A stretch of DNA of 64,000 nt from Synergistaceae bacterium (GTDB lineage: Bacteria > Synergistota > Synergistia > Synergistales > Synergistaceae). Each line of letters begins with the position of its first letter. Position 1 is the first letter of the stretch. Location of the stretch: positions 1 to 64,000 of the forward strand of contig JAAYFL010000055.1 in NCBI GenBank assembly GCA_012728235.1, in the 5' to 3' direction. Position numbers and translations under genes: made by a program. The notes under the pieces were generated by a model, which was not told the origin of the DNA, did not search any database, and was given only the letters and a program-made list of their open reading frames with translations. Positions 1-9,535 of the stretch are shown in pieces.

Positions 1-133
1 GTTACTCACCCGTTCGCCACTAGAATATTTAAAGTCCACTACAAGTAGCTTCTTCTAAATATCCCCGTTCGACTTGCATGTGTTAAGCACGCCGCCAGCG
101 TTCGTCCTGAGCCAGGATCAAACTCTCCGTTTG
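1..133 (-). rRNA. rrs: 16S ribosomal RNA, 5' end only (runs off the window)
   Basis: The minus strand carries the universal 16S 5' signature AGAGTTTGATCCTGGCTCAG (107-126), followed by the GACGAACGCTGGCGGCGTGC stretch and the conserved AACACATGCAAGTCGAACG block. The segment ends in the GTGGCGAACGGGTGAGTAAC region near helix 6-8. By analogy with E. coli numbering, mature position 1 falls near 133. Only about the first 130 nucleotides are present; the rest lies before the window. The variable V1 stem is short and AT-rich. Transcription runs leftward, away from the divergent mrcA. Confidence 0.97.
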
Positions 134-202
134 ATTCTGGTGCTCATTTGCTAGCTTTTAAATAGTTTCCTTACGTACTGTATTCTATTGGCAAGGTGCA
201 TA

Positions 203-239
203 CGTCGTTATTATTTAATGTGTTTTTTTTATAACGACG
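203..239 (-). repeat. Inverted repeat in the 16S rRNA leader
   Basis: A perfect 9-bp inverted repeat (CGTCGTTAT at 203-211 and ATAACGACG at 231-239) is separated by a 19-nt AT-rich loop with a T8 run. Seen on the minus strand, the first arm begins almost exactly at the predicted rRNA transcription start. The 5' end of the precursor RNA could therefore fold at once. Such leader structures take part in pre-rRNA processing or antitermination in known systems; that role here is inference. Confidence 0.5.
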
Positions 240-245
240 GGATGT

Positions 246-274
246 AATATACTATGCATTTGATAAAAAAGCAA
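246..274 (-). promoter_or_regulatory. Probable sigma-70-type promoter of the rRNA operon
   Basis: On the minus strand there is a -35 element TTGCTT (269-274), a 17-bp spacer and a -10 element TATATT (246-251). A GC-richer discriminator follows (ACATCCCGTCG), as is common for stringently controlled rRNA promoters. The predicted start is near 239, about 105 nt before mature 16S. Upstream of the -35 lies an A/T-rich tract that could act as an UP element. The call is by motif and position only. Confidence 0.65.
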
Positions 275-421
275 GTAGTTTTTATTTTTAGATTTTTATT
301 TTTTCTTTTAACAAAGTATAAATACCCTTTGTATATATAAGTTGTATTTTATATATTAATAATCTAGAATTAACATAGAAATAAAACTGTTGTTGCCTTA
401 AGTTTAGGGGGAGTCATAATA

Positions 422-2713
422 ATGAATATTGATAAAAATAAAAAAGATTTTTCAACTAACAAGCAAAGGAAAGAAAAATCTTTTTTAAATCGGTTATCTT
501 CAAATATCTTTCTCATGTTTATAGTGTCAATTGCTATTTTAGCTATTGTTCTGACTTTATTTATAAAAGATATATCAAGCAGCTTACCTACATCACAAGA
601 AATCTTAGATCATGAACCTAATCTCGCTACTGTTTTGTATGATAGAAACGGACAAATTATCACACACCTATTTCAAGAAAATAGAAGGTGGGTCAAGCTT
701 GATGATGTGTCCATTTGGATGGTTAAATCAATATTGGCAGCAGAAGATGACAAGTTTTATGAACACTCGGGAATAAGACCTACAGCAATTCTTCGAGCAG
801 CATTAGTAGACTTTTTTTTCAGGGGAGCTTTACAAGGAGGAAGCACGATAACACAACAATTAGCAAGAAACCTCTTCTTGAGTAAAGAAAAAACAATTAT
901 AAGAAAAGCAAAAGAAGCAGTTTTAGCGATACGACTAGAAAAAATATACTCTAAAGACCAGATACTAGAGATGTACTTAAATACTATATATATGGGGCAT
1001 GGAGCATATGGAATTGATTCAGCAGCTCAAATATATTTCCAAAAAAAGCCAAAGGACTTAAATGTGACGGAATCAGCCATATTGGCTGGATTAGTAGCTG
1101 CTCCAGAGAAATATTCTCCATATAAAAGCACAAATAACTCACAGATTCGCCGACAATATGTTCTTAAACGCATGTTAGATCTTAATTGGATGTCAAAAAC
1201 TGATTATGACAAAAGTGTGTCAGAAGTAGTAACCCCCGCTAAAAGAGACACGTCAAAACAATCTCTATTCCTCACTGATGCACCACATTTTGTTTCATAT
1301 ATTTTGTTTAAAAAACTATTTCCTGAATATGGAGCGGATATGGTTTATAGGGGTGGAATGAAAATATTTACAACTATTGATTTTGATTTACAAAAAAAAG
1401 CAGAAGAACTAATTTCTGCAATGCCTAATGAGGGTGCTTTGGTCGCTCTAGATCCAAATACTGGTGAAATTTTAGCTTTGGTTGGCGGTAGAAACTTTGA
1501 TGAAAGCAAGTTCAATCGTGCAACTCAAGCTTATAGACAGCCAGGTTCAGCATTTAAACCAATCATATACGCTACTGCTTTAGAAAACGGTTTTCGTTCA
1601 ATAGAACATATACTTGATGCTCCTTTAGTTTTTCCTAATGGATGGGAACCTAAAAATTATTCTTCGCAATATGCGGGAGAAGTTACCATCATGGATGCTG
1701 TTGCCAGATCATTAAACACTGCTGCCGTTAGAGTCGCACAAATTAGCGGAGTCAGCAAAATAGTTGATTTCTCAAGAAGAATAGGGATTACTACTCCTCA
1801 TTTGCCGGAGGATTTATCTTTGTCTTTAGGTACTGCGAGCGTAACACCTTTAGAAATGGCAGTAGCTTATTCAACTTTTGCAAATAACGGTTATAGGGTA
1901 GAGCCGTATGGGATAAAAGAAATAAAATCAAATAAAGGTGTTTCTATTGAGCAAAATGGGCCAAAGTTGACAAATGCAATCTCTGTTACAACCGCAGTTA
2001 CAACACGATCACTTTTAGAACAAGTAACAACATGGGGAACTGGTGCAAATGCACATATTAAAGGATTTCAATCTTTTGGAAAAACAGGAACAACTAATGA
2101 CTGGACTGATGCTTGGTTCATAGGAGGGGTCTCCGGTTTGGTTGTGGCAGTTTATGTTGGTAATGATGATCATAGTCCTCTTGGTGGTAAAAAAACAGGA
2201 GCAGTAGCTGCTCTACCTGTATGGAAAGCATTTGTTAGTTATGCTACAGAGAAATTAAAGTTGCCTACAACCTTTATTTTACCCCCAGATGCGGGGGTGG
2301 AGTCGGTTGAAGTCTGTAAAAAAACCGGATTTATTGCTGCCGACGGCTGTCCTAAAGCTAACATTCTACTCCCATCGGGACACGCTCCAACAGCAACCTG
2401 CCCTTGGCATGGAGGGAATATAACTGAAGCTAAATCTGATCCTAATGCGCCACAACTGCTTCTTGCTCCTATAGATGATGAAGCTACATATTATACCTAC
2501 GTACTTAGAATTCCTAACGAAAATAAATCTACAGAAAGTACTATGGCTGAAGCAGACAGAACTGCGAGTAACATTAAAAGAACAACATCCCAAGAACAAG
2601 ATAAAGTTCCTAACAAAGATGTCAAAGCATATAAAGATCCACATTCTAATGAAGAGAAAGAAATGGAAGCAAAATATCAAGAACTATTAAAAAAATATAA
2701 GATTATTGATTAG
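422..2713 (+). CDS. mrcA: Penicillin-binding protein 1A, bifunctional transglycosylase/transpeptidase
   Basis: Class A penicillin-binding protein that polymerises lipid II glycan strands and cross-links the stem peptides outside the cytoplasmic membrane. A short basic cytoplasmic head is followed by one membrane anchor (about residues 29-48). The glycosyltransferase 51 domain shows EDDKFYEHSG (108-117, catalytic Glu) and GGSTITQQLARN (139-150). The transpeptidase domain shows the three active-site motifs SAFK (376-379), SLN (430-432) and KTGT (554-557). The Cys-containing segment near 635-665 is typical of PBP1A C-termini. A GGGGGAG ribosome site (406-412) precedes the ATG. It is divergent from the rRNA operon, and its stop codon overlaps that of dgt. 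The length of 763 residues is normal. Confidence 0.95.
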   Translation: MNIDKNKKDFSTNKQRKEKSFLNRLSSNIFLMFIVSIAILAIVLTLFIKDISSSLPTSQEILDHEPNLATVLYDRNGQIITHLFQENRRWVKLDDVSIWMVKSILAAEDDKFYEHSGIRPTAILRAALVDFFFRGALQGGSTITQQLARNLFLSKEKTIIRKAKEAVLAIRLEKIYSKDQILEMYLNTIYMGHGAYGIDSAAQIYFQKKPKDLNVTESAILAGLVAAPEKYSPYKSTNNSQIRRQYVLKRMLDLNWMSKTDYDKSVSEVVTPAKRDTSKQSLFLTDAPHFVSYILFKKLFPEYGADMVYRGGMKIFTTIDFDLQKKAEELISAMPNEGALVALDPNTGEILALVGGRNFDESKFNRATQAYRQPGSAFKPIIYATALENGFRSIEHILDAPLVFPNGWEPKNYSSQYAGEVTIMDAVARSLNTAAVRVAQISGVSKIVDFSRRIGITTPHLPEDLSLSLGTASVTPLEMAVAYSTFANNGYRVEPYGIKEIKSNKGVSIEQNGPKLTNAISVTTAVTTRSLLEQVTTWGTGANAHIKGFQSFGKTGTTNDWTDAWFIGGVSGLVVAVYVGNDDHSPLGGKKTGAVAALPVWKAFVSYATEKLKLPTTFILPPDAGVESVEVCKKTGFIAADGCPKANILLPSGHAPTATCPWHGGNITEAKSDPNAPQLLLAPIDDEATYYTYVLRIPNENKSTESTMAEADRTASNIKRTTSQEQDKVPNKDVKAYKDPHSNEEKEMEAKYQELLKKYKIID

Positions 2714-3738
2714 TCTATTAACTGGTTTATATGCTTGTTTTGTGGCCATGGTGACGGCACAAAGCGTTCTTGAAAAAGCTGGAGAGCATATCTATCTGTC
2801 ATACCAGATATAAAATCAACTGTTTCTTGAACACTCTTCTGCTCTTTTTGTACTTCATATTCAAAAAGAGCAGTTAGCACGTGTTCTACTCTTGAGTCTT
2901 CTATTAAAGCATTCGCTCTACTATAAACATTTAAATAAAGGAATTCTCTTAATTTTTCTATGACAGAAAGCATTTCTGGATTAAATTGCAACGTATTCCG
3001 GCAGCTATTTTTAATTATATCTTTAACTAATGAATCTATTCTTTCAGCATGAGTTTCTCCCATTATTTTTAAAACATCTTTTGGGAGATCTTTTTCTTGA
3101 ATCATACCTGCTCTTATAGCATCATCTAGATCATGGTTTAAATATGCGATTGAATCTGATATCCTAACAACCCATGCTTCCATGCTTGATGGATTTTTCA
3201 AATCATAGCCAACTTTAACATCTACTTGCCCTTTAGAATGCTGTAATATCCCCATTCTTACTTCCCATGTTAAATTTAGGCCTCTTCCATTCTTCTCTAT
3301 AAAGTCAACAACCCTAAGGCTTTGATTTGCATGATGGAACCCATTTAATTTATATTTTTTTGCAAGCCCATCCAACACTTTTTCTCCCATATGACCAAAG
3401 GGAGTATGCCCTAAATCATGCCCTAAAGCTATAGCCTCTGTTAAATCTTCATTTAATGAAAGGGATCTAGATATTGTTCTTGCTATTTGAGAGACTTCAA
3501 GTGTATGAGTCAACCTTGTTCTATAGTGATCACCTTCTGGTAATAATAGAACTTGGGTTTTATATTTTAACCTTCTAAAAGAATTAGAATGTATTATTTT
3601 ATCTCTATCACGTTGGAAACAGGTTCTTATTTCACAATCACTCTCTTCGTGTAAGCGCCCTTTACTCTTTGACGCCAACGCCGCATAAGGAGATAATATT
3701 TTTTCTTCGATCTCTTCCCAGTGCATTCTTATGTTCAC
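2710..3738 (-). CDS. dgt: Deoxyguanosinetriphosphate triphosphohydrolase-like HD protein
   Basis: HD-superfamily dNTP triphosphohydrolase family, expected to hydrolyse dNTPs to nucleoside and triphosphate and so trim dNTP pools. The metal-binding signature is visible: RTRLTHTLEVSQIAR (His near 78), then GHDLGHTPFGH with the HD pair at 107-108, and a downstream SDSIAYLNHDLDDA segment. The N-terminal SDCEIRTCFQRDRDKIIHS block is typical of this family. The start is GTG at 3736-3738, preceded by AGGAG (3746-3750). It lies 80 nt downstream of ppdK. The 342-residue length fits the shorter dGTPase-like type rather than the 505-residue E. coli Dgt, so the exact substrate range is uncertain. Confidence 0.88.
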   Translation of the reverse strand: MNIRMHWEEIEEKILSPYAALASKSKGRLHEESDCEIRTCFQRDRDKIIHSNSFRRLKYKTQVLLLPEGDHYRTRLTHTLEVSQIARTISRSLSLNEDLTEAIALGHDLGHTPFGHMGEKVLDGLAKKYKLNGFHHANQSLRVVDFIEKNGRGLNLTWEVRMGILQHSKGQVDVKVGYDLKNPSSMEAWVVRISDSIAYLNHDLDDAIRAGMIQEKDLPKDVLKIMGETHAERIDSLVKDIIKNSCRNTLQFNPEMLSVIEKLREFLYLNVYSRANALIEDSRVEHVLTALFEYEVQKEQKSVQETVDFISGMTDRYALQLFQERFVPSPWPQNKHINQLID

Positions 3739-3818
3739 ATTTTATCTCCTCTGTTCATATAACCGTACGCAAAGTAAAAAACAAATTATATTTAACGTCT
3801 CTTATAAATTTTCTTTCA

Positions 3819-6455
3819 TTAATCAAGTAAACCAAGTGCGACGTGCGCAGCAGAAATTCTGGCAACCGGAATCCTAAAAGGAGAACAGCTAACATAATTT
3901 AAACCTAAATGATGGCAAAATGCGACGCTTGAAGGCTCTCCCCCATGTTCTCCGCAGATTCCTATCTTTATTTCTGGATTTGTGGCTCTTCCTGAAGATA
4001 CGGCCATTCTCATAAGAGTTCCAACGCCTTCTCTGTCCAATATCGCAAATGGATTGTGTTTTAGGATACCTTGATCAATGTATTGAGCCAAGAATTTTCC
4101 TTCTGCATCATCTCTTGAAAAACCAAACGTAGTTTGCGTTAAATCGTTTGTGCCAAAGCTGAAAAATTGAGCATATTCTGCAATTTTGTCTGCTACCATG
4201 GCAGCCCTAGGCAATTCAATCATAGTGCCTATATAGTAATTTAATGAACAATTATTCTTTTTTATAATATTATCTCCTATTTCTTTTACTGTGTTAAAGA
4301 GTCTTTTGGTTTCTTCTTGCGTGGAAACAAGGGGTATCATTATATTAGGAATAACGGTAATCTTTCTTTTTGCTAATTTACAAGCCGCATTAAATATGGC
4401 TCTTATTTGCATTTCATAAATTTCAGGATAAACCAATCCTAAACGACAACCTCTAAAACCTAACATTGGATTTTGTTCGCTTAATTCTATTGCTCTTTTT
4501 ATAGTGTTTTTTATTTTTTTAGCTTCTTCACTATTAGAATTTGTTTTTTTAAGTTTTTCTTCCAGAACATTAAGTTTGGGTAAAAACTCATGCAGAGGTG
4601 GATCTAGAAGCCTAATGGTAACGGGTAATCCGTCCATTGCTTCTAAAATTCCTAAGAAATCACCTTCTTGCATTTTCTCTAATTTATTTAGTTGCTCTAT
4701 TCTCTCTTCTGTGGTAGTCGAAACAACCATTTCTTCCATAACACTTATTCTTTCAGGAGCCATAAACATGTGCTCAGTTCTACAGAGGCCTATGCCTTTA
4801 GCACCAAAAACGCGTGCTCTCTCTGCATCTTCAGGAGTGTCCGCATTGCCCCAAACTTCTAGAGTCGCAACTTTATCTGCCATGTCAAGTATTATCTGGA
4901 AGTTTTCATCGAAAAGTGGATCAACTAAAGTGAGCTTTCCTAAGGCCACCTCTCCTGTATTGCCATTTAAAGTAAGATAGTCACCTTTGTTGACGATAAC
5001 TCCATTCACAACAAAGTTTTCTTCCTTAAGGTTAATCTTAATTTCTTCACATCCAGAAACACAAGGTTTTCCCAAACCTCTTGCCACTACAGCAGCGTGA
5101 CTTGTCATTCCTCCGTGTGTTGTAAGAACTCCTTGAGAAGCAAAAAGACCATGAATATCATCAGGTGTCGTTTCAGGTCTAACCAAAATAATCTTCTCTC
5201 CGTTAGAACCGCGTTCAGCTGCTTCATCTGCGTTGAATACTACTATTCCTACAGCTGCTCCAGGTGAGGCTGGAAGACCCTTTGCTAACCTTTGATAATC
5301 TACGTTGGGATCAATTTGAGGATGCAAGAGCTGTTCAATTTGCTCTGGAGAAACTCTTGATATTGCAGTTCTTTCATCTATTAATTTTTCTTTAAACATA
5401 TCCACTGCTATTTTTACGGCAGCAGAAGCAGTTCTTTTGCCATTTCGGGTTTGCAAAATATATAGCTTGCCCTTTTCTATTGTAAATTCTATGTCTTGTG
5501 CATCTTTGTAATGCTGTTCTAAGAGCCTTACTATTCTAGAAAACTCTATAAAAACTTCAGGCATTTCTGTTTCAAGCTCTTCTATTGGAACAGGGGTTCT
5601 TATACCGGAAACAACATCTTCTCCTTGAGCATTAACTAAATATTCACCGTAAAGACGATTCTCTCCAGTAGAAGGACTTCTTGAAAAGCAAACCCCAGTA
5701 GCACAATCATCACCTAGATTTCCAAACACCATTGCCACAACGCTAACTGCGGTGCCATAGGAATCTGAAATGTTATTTATTTTTCTATAGGTTATAGCTC
5801 TTGGTGTATTCCAGCTTCTAAAAACTGCTTCTATAGCAAGCTTGAGTTGCTCCCACGGATCAACCGGGAACTCTAGCCCTTCACTTTTTACTATATCTTT
5901 GTATTCTTTAGTTAGTTCTTTTAATGATTCGGCAGATAATTTATGATCTTTTGATACTCCAGTTTTAATTTTTAAGGCATGCAATTTCTCTTCAAATTTA
6001 TCCATTTTTACTCCTAAAACCACATTGGAGAACATTTGTATAAATCTCCGATAACTGTCATATGCAAACCTTTCATCTTTTGCTTCTTCTGCAAGAGCCA
6101 CAACTGTTTTATCATTAAGCCCAAGATTTAAAATCGTGTCCATCATCCCTGGCATAGATACGGGGGCTCCAGAGCGGACGGAAACTAACAGGGGGTTTTT
6201 ATCGCCTCCAAAATTTTTACCCGAAAGTGTTTCCACTTTTGATATGGCTTCTGTTACATTCGACCATATACTTGATACAAAATCCTCTTCTTTCCAATAT
6301 TCATGACATGCCTCGGTTGTTATTATAAATCCTGGAGGAACAGGTAGCCCTATTTTCCACATTTGTGCAAGATTTGCTCCCTTGCCTCCTAAAAGCCCTC
6401 GCATAGACTCGTCACCTTCAGAAAAATCATATACATACTTTTTTGCCAAATCCAT
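3819..6455 (-). CDS. ppdK: Pyruvate, phosphate dikinase
   Basis: Interconverts pyruvate, ATP and phosphate with phosphoenolpyruvate, AMP and pyrophosphate; in anaerobes it often runs in the glycolytic or gluconeogenic direction with PPi. The N-terminal nucleotide-binding domain opens with GGKGANLAQM. The phosphohistidine domain carries TTHGGMTSHAAVVARGLGKP with the catalytic His near residue 450. The C-terminal PEP/pyruvate barrel contains GTNDLTQTTFGFSRDD and the GICGEHGGEP active-site Cys near 830. The 878-residue length is standard. A strong AGGGGGAAG ribosome site precedes the ATG. It follows glyS by 86 nt; glyQ-glyS-ppdK order is familiar from Clostridia. Confidence 0.97.
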   Translation of the reverse strand: MDLAKKYVYDFSEGDESMRGLLGGKGANLAQMWKIGLPVPPGFIITTEACHEYWKEEDFVSSIWSNVTEAISKVETLSGKNFGGDKNPLLVSVRSGAPVSMPGMMDTILNLGLNDKTVVALAEEAKDERFAYDSYRRFIQMFSNVVLGVKMDKFEEKLHALKIKTGVSKDHKLSAESLKELTKEYKDIVKSEGLEFPVDPWEQLKLAIEAVFRSWNTPRAITYRKINNISDSYGTAVSVVAMVFGNLGDDCATGVCFSRSPSTGENRLYGEYLVNAQGEDVVSGIRTPVPIEELETEMPEVFIEFSRIVRLLEQHYKDAQDIEFTIEKGKLYILQTRNGKRTASAAVKIAVDMFKEKLIDERTAISRVSPEQIEQLLHPQIDPNVDYQRLAKGLPASPGAAVGIVVFNADEAAERGSNGEKIILVRPETTPDDIHGLFASQGVLTTHGGMTSHAAVVARGLGKPCVSGCEEIKINLKEENFVVNGVIVNKGDYLTLNGNTGEVALGKLTLVDPLFDENFQIILDMADKVATLEVWGNADTPEDAERARVFGAKGIGLCRTEHMFMAPERISVMEEMVVSTTTEERIEQLNKLEKMQEGDFLGILEAMDGLPVTIRLLDPPLHEFLPKLNVLEEKLKKTNSNSEEAKKIKNTIKRAIELSEQNPMLGFRGCRLGLVYPEIYEMQIRAIFNAACKLAKRKITVIPNIMIPLVSTQEETKRLFNTVKEIGDNIIKKNNCSLNYYIGTMIELPRAAMVADKIAEYAQFFSFGTNDLTQTTFGFSRDDAEGKFLAQYIDQGILKHNPFAILDREGVGTLMRMAVSSGRATNPEIKIGICGEHGGEPSSVAFCHHLGLNYVSCSPFRIPVARISAAHVALGLLD

Positions 6456-6541
6456 AATACTTCCCCCTAATAAATTAAACTTATTTAAATTATCTAAATT
6501 AAAAAGGCATTGTATAAATTATTTTTTACTTCTTAATAATA

Positions 6542-8602
6542 CTACTTTAACAAACTAAAATCCCCAATTTGCATAAAAAACAACTCGCATTTCGCAAGTA
6601 AGGCTAGGCGGTTATTTCTAATTTCCAGATTTTTGTCCATTACTAATACGTCTTCAAAAAAACGTGATATTAGTGGGGCGAGCTTAGCTAACGTCAAAGA
6701 AAGCTTTTCCCAGTCGGAAGCTTTTATTGCATCTTTTGCAATGGTCGTTAAATATTCTAACTCATCATTAAGCTTCTTTTCAGAATCGTTAAGAAATTTC
6801 TGTGGGTCAACTTCGTTAAATTCTCTTGTAGCTTTTGTGAGTAAGTTTTTAACTCTGACCGCTGCAATAATTAAATCAGCAAACCAATCTTCTTTGCATA
6901 CCTTTTGTAATGTTTCAGCCAAGCGCAGTATCTGTAATGGTCTATATGGTACCGTTTGTAAAGCTAAAAGGACAACATTTCTATCAAAGTTTCTTTCAAG
7001 TAATTGTACTTCAATACGTGTATTCAAAAAAGATAAAACTTGCTCAATCCTTTTACTTTCTAAAACAAACAGTGCGGCTGACGTCTCAACTAAATATCTT
7101 AAATCAATATCATAAAAAAGGCCCCAGATTATTTCGTTGATACAGCGGGCAGCCCTCCTAAGTGCATATGGATCTTGGGTTGAAGTCGGCTCTTGCCCTA
7201 TTTTAAATATCGAAGTAATGGTGTCTATTCGTTCTGCCAAGCCAATTATTGCTCCTATATCATCAGTTGGAATTTCATCACCTGAAAATCTTGGCAAATA
7301 TTGTTCATACATAGCTAGAGATACTCTCTTATCTTCTCCGGCTTTTTTTGCGTATTCTCTTCCCATAATGCCTTGTACTTCAGGGAATTCATATACCATA
7401 CTTGATGATATATCTGCTTTTGATATTGATGCTGCTCTATCAATCATAGGTAATATTTTATTTTTCCCCAGCTTTTCTGTTAAAACTGATGAAAGCTTTC
7501 TTATCCTTTGAACTTTTTCATATAAAGATCCCAATTGCTCTTGATAAATTATATTTTTTAAATCATTAGTCATTTCTTCCAAAGTTCTTTTTCTGTCTTC
7601 GTTCCAGAAAAACGCTGCATCATATAGTCTAGCACTTAATACTCGTTCATTTCCTTCCTTCACTACATCCATATTCACGGCCAAATTGTTGCTTACACCT
7701 ACAAAATATGGTAAGAGGTTTCCATCAAAGTCTCTTACAGGAAAATATCTTTGATTTTTTGCCATTGTTAATATCAATACTTCTTCTGGAATCTCTAAGA
7801 ATGTCTTATTAAAACTACCGTAAAAAGCTATTGGATATTCGTTCAAGTGTATAACTTCTTTTAGTAAGTTTTCTTCTATATCTACCTTTACATCCAATTC
7901 TTTTTCTATGCTCTTAATTCCAGTAAAAATCTTTCTCTTTCTTTCCTCTGGATCAATTATGACAAAGTTTCTTTTAAGTTCATCAAAATATTCGTCCGTT
8001 GTAAAAATTTCAATTTTGGAACTTCCCATAAAGCGATGGCCTCTTGTTATTCTGTTGCTGAGTACGTTACCAAACCTAATATTAATGATATCTGATCCAA
8101 ATAGGGCTAATAACCACCTTACAGGTCGTGCAAACCGAACATTGTTGTTTTCCCAATACATACTTTTGGGAAAAGAAAGGCTTTTTATTATTCTCTCTAA
8201 TATTTCCGGAAGAATTTCTTTAGTTTCTAACCCCGACTGGCTCGTTACTGCCATTAAATATTCTGTGTTGTTAATTAATTCAACCTTTAAATCACATACA
8301 TGCAGGCCTTGACTTTTAGCAAAACCTTCAGCAGCCTTTGTCGCGTTTCCATTTACGTCGAATGACTTTGATTTTGCAGGACCTTTTACTCTCTCTTCTC
8401 TGTCTTTTTGAATTATAGCAACATCCTTGATATATATTAAAAATCTTCTTGGTGTACCTTGTACTTTAATTTCTTCATGTTCTATATATGCCCGCTCAAA
8501 TTCCTGTTTTGTATAGAGGTACAAGTCTTCAAGTGCTTTCTGTATAAAGCGAGCTGGAATTTCTTCTGTACCTATTTCAAGAATTAAATCTTTAGTATCC
8601 AT
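6542..8602 (-). CDS. glyS: Glycine--tRNA ligase beta subunit
   Basis: Beta subunit of the bacterial alpha2beta2 glycyl-tRNA synthetase, which supplies tRNA recognition and anticodon binding. The opening LILEIGTEEIPARF and the internal KGPAKSKSF and TRGHRFMG segments are typical GlyS signatures. QDPYALRRAARCINEI near residue 475 belongs to the catalytically dead HD-like region, and the C-terminus is a DALR-type anticodon-binding helical domain. The 686-residue length is normal. Its ATG overlaps the glyQ stop by one base (TAATG), which implies translational coupling with the alpha subunit. Confidence 0.96.
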   Translation of the reverse strand: MDTKDLILEIGTEEIPARFIQKALEDLYLYTKQEFERAYIEHEEIKVQGTPRRFLIYIKDVAIIQKDREERVKGPAKSKSFDVNGNATKAAEGFAKSQGLHVCDLKVELINNTEYLMAVTSQSGLETKEILPEILERIIKSLSFPKSMYWENNNVRFARPVRWLLALFGSDIINIRFGNVLSNRITRGHRFMGSSKIEIFTTDEYFDELKRNFVIIDPEERKRKIFTGIKSIEKELDVKVDIEENLLKEVIHLNEYPIAFYGSFNKTFLEIPEEVLILTMAKNQRYFPVRDFDGNLLPYFVGVSNNLAVNMDVVKEGNERVLSARLYDAAFFWNEDRKRTLEEMTNDLKNIIYQEQLGSLYEKVQRIRKLSSVLTEKLGKNKILPMIDRAASISKADISSSMVYEFPEVQGIMGREYAKKAGEDKRVSLAMYEQYLPRFSGDEIPTDDIGAIIGLAERIDTITSIFKIGQEPTSTQDPYALRRAARCINEIIWGLFYDIDLRYLVETSAALFVLESKRIEQVLSFLNTRIEVQLLERNFDRNVVLLALQTVPYRPLQILRLAETLQKVCKEDWFADLIIAAVRVKNLLTKATREFNEVDPQKFLNDSEKKLNDELEYLTTIAKDAIKASDWEKLSLTLAKLAPLISRFFEDVLVMDKNLEIRNNRLALLAKCELFFMQIGDFSLLK

Positions 8603-9507
8603 TAAAATTCCACCTCCTTATAATTTTCATGTTTTTGGAATTTATTTAAAAGAGGAAATCCCATTACTTCTCTTTGTTTTATGTATAATTGGCAGCAAAT
8701 ACTGGCTAAAGCCCTTACTCTTCCAATATAGCCAGTTCTCTCTGTTACACTTATTGCATTTCTCGCGTCTAATAGATTAAAAGTATGAGAGCATTTTAAA
8801 ACATAGTCATATGCAGGTAATACTATTTTGCGTTCTAATATTTTTCTTGCTTCAGACTCGTACATATTAAAAAGTTGAAAAAGCATTTCTGTACTTGCTA
8901 TTTCGAAGTTATACATAGAATGCTCTACTTCGCTTTTATGGTGTATATCACCATATTTGACATTATCGGTCCAAATTAAATCATAAACAGAATCAACTTT
9001 TTGAACAAACATTGCAATTCTCTCTAATCCATATGTAATTTCTGAAGGCACAACATCCATATCTATAGCACCCATTTGTTGAAAATAAGTAAATTGCGTT
9101 ATTTCCATTCCATCCAACCAAACTTCCCATCCAAGACCGGATGCACCAGTTGTCGGATTTTCCCAATCATCCTCAACAAAACGAATGTCATGCTCTTTTG
9201 GATTTATTCCAATAGCCTTTAAACTTTCAATATATATCTCCTGTATATTTGAGGGTGCAGGTTGAATTATAACTTGATATTGATAATAATGTTGTAATCG
9301 GTTAGGGTTTTCACCATAGCGGCCATCTGTTGGTCTTCTAGAAGGTTCTACGTAAGCGACTCGCCAAGGCTCAGGGCCCAATACTCTAAGGGTTGTTGCT
9401 GGATTCATAGTTCCTGCTCCTACTTCCATATCATACGGGTGCTGTATAATACACCCCTCTGATGACCAGAATTTTTCTAGCCTAAATATTATCTCTTGAA
9501 AATTCAA
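8602..9507 (-). CDS. glyQ: Glycine--tRNA ligase alpha subunit
   Basis: Catalytic alpha subunit of heterotetrameric glycyl-tRNA synthetase, a class II enzyme that forms glycyl-adenylate and charges tRNA-Gly. The highly conserved [19 protein letters not shown] (about 18-36) and the motif 2 region [20 protein letters not shown] (58-77) are intact. The 301-residue length is standard. The start codon follows a GAGG ribosome site. It sits 28 nt after recO and overlaps glyS by one base. Alpha and beta are separate genes here, not fused as in some lineages. Confidence 0.97.
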   Translation of the reverse strand: MNFQEIIFRLEKFWSSEGCIIQHPYDMEVGAGTMNPATTLRVLGPEPWRVAYVEPSRRPTDGRYGENPNRLQHYYQYQVIIQPAPSNIQEIYIESLKAIGINPKEHDIRFVEDDWENPTTGASGLGWEVWLDGMEITQFTYFQQMGAIDMDVVPSEITYGLERIAMFVQKVDSVYDLIWTDNVKYGDIHHKSEVEHSMYNFEIASTEMLFQLFNMYESEARKILERKIVLPAYDYVLKCSHTFNLLDARNAISVTERTGYIGRVRALASICCQLYIKQREVMGFPLLNKFQKHENYKEVEF

Positions 9508-9535
9508 CTCTTGTTGCCTCCTTTAAAAATGACTA

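Noticed and set aside
4504-4980. Long open frame on the plus strand inside ppdK
   Set aside because: It is antisense to a highly conserved part of ppdK and has low-complexity Ser-rich content typical of a shadow frame.
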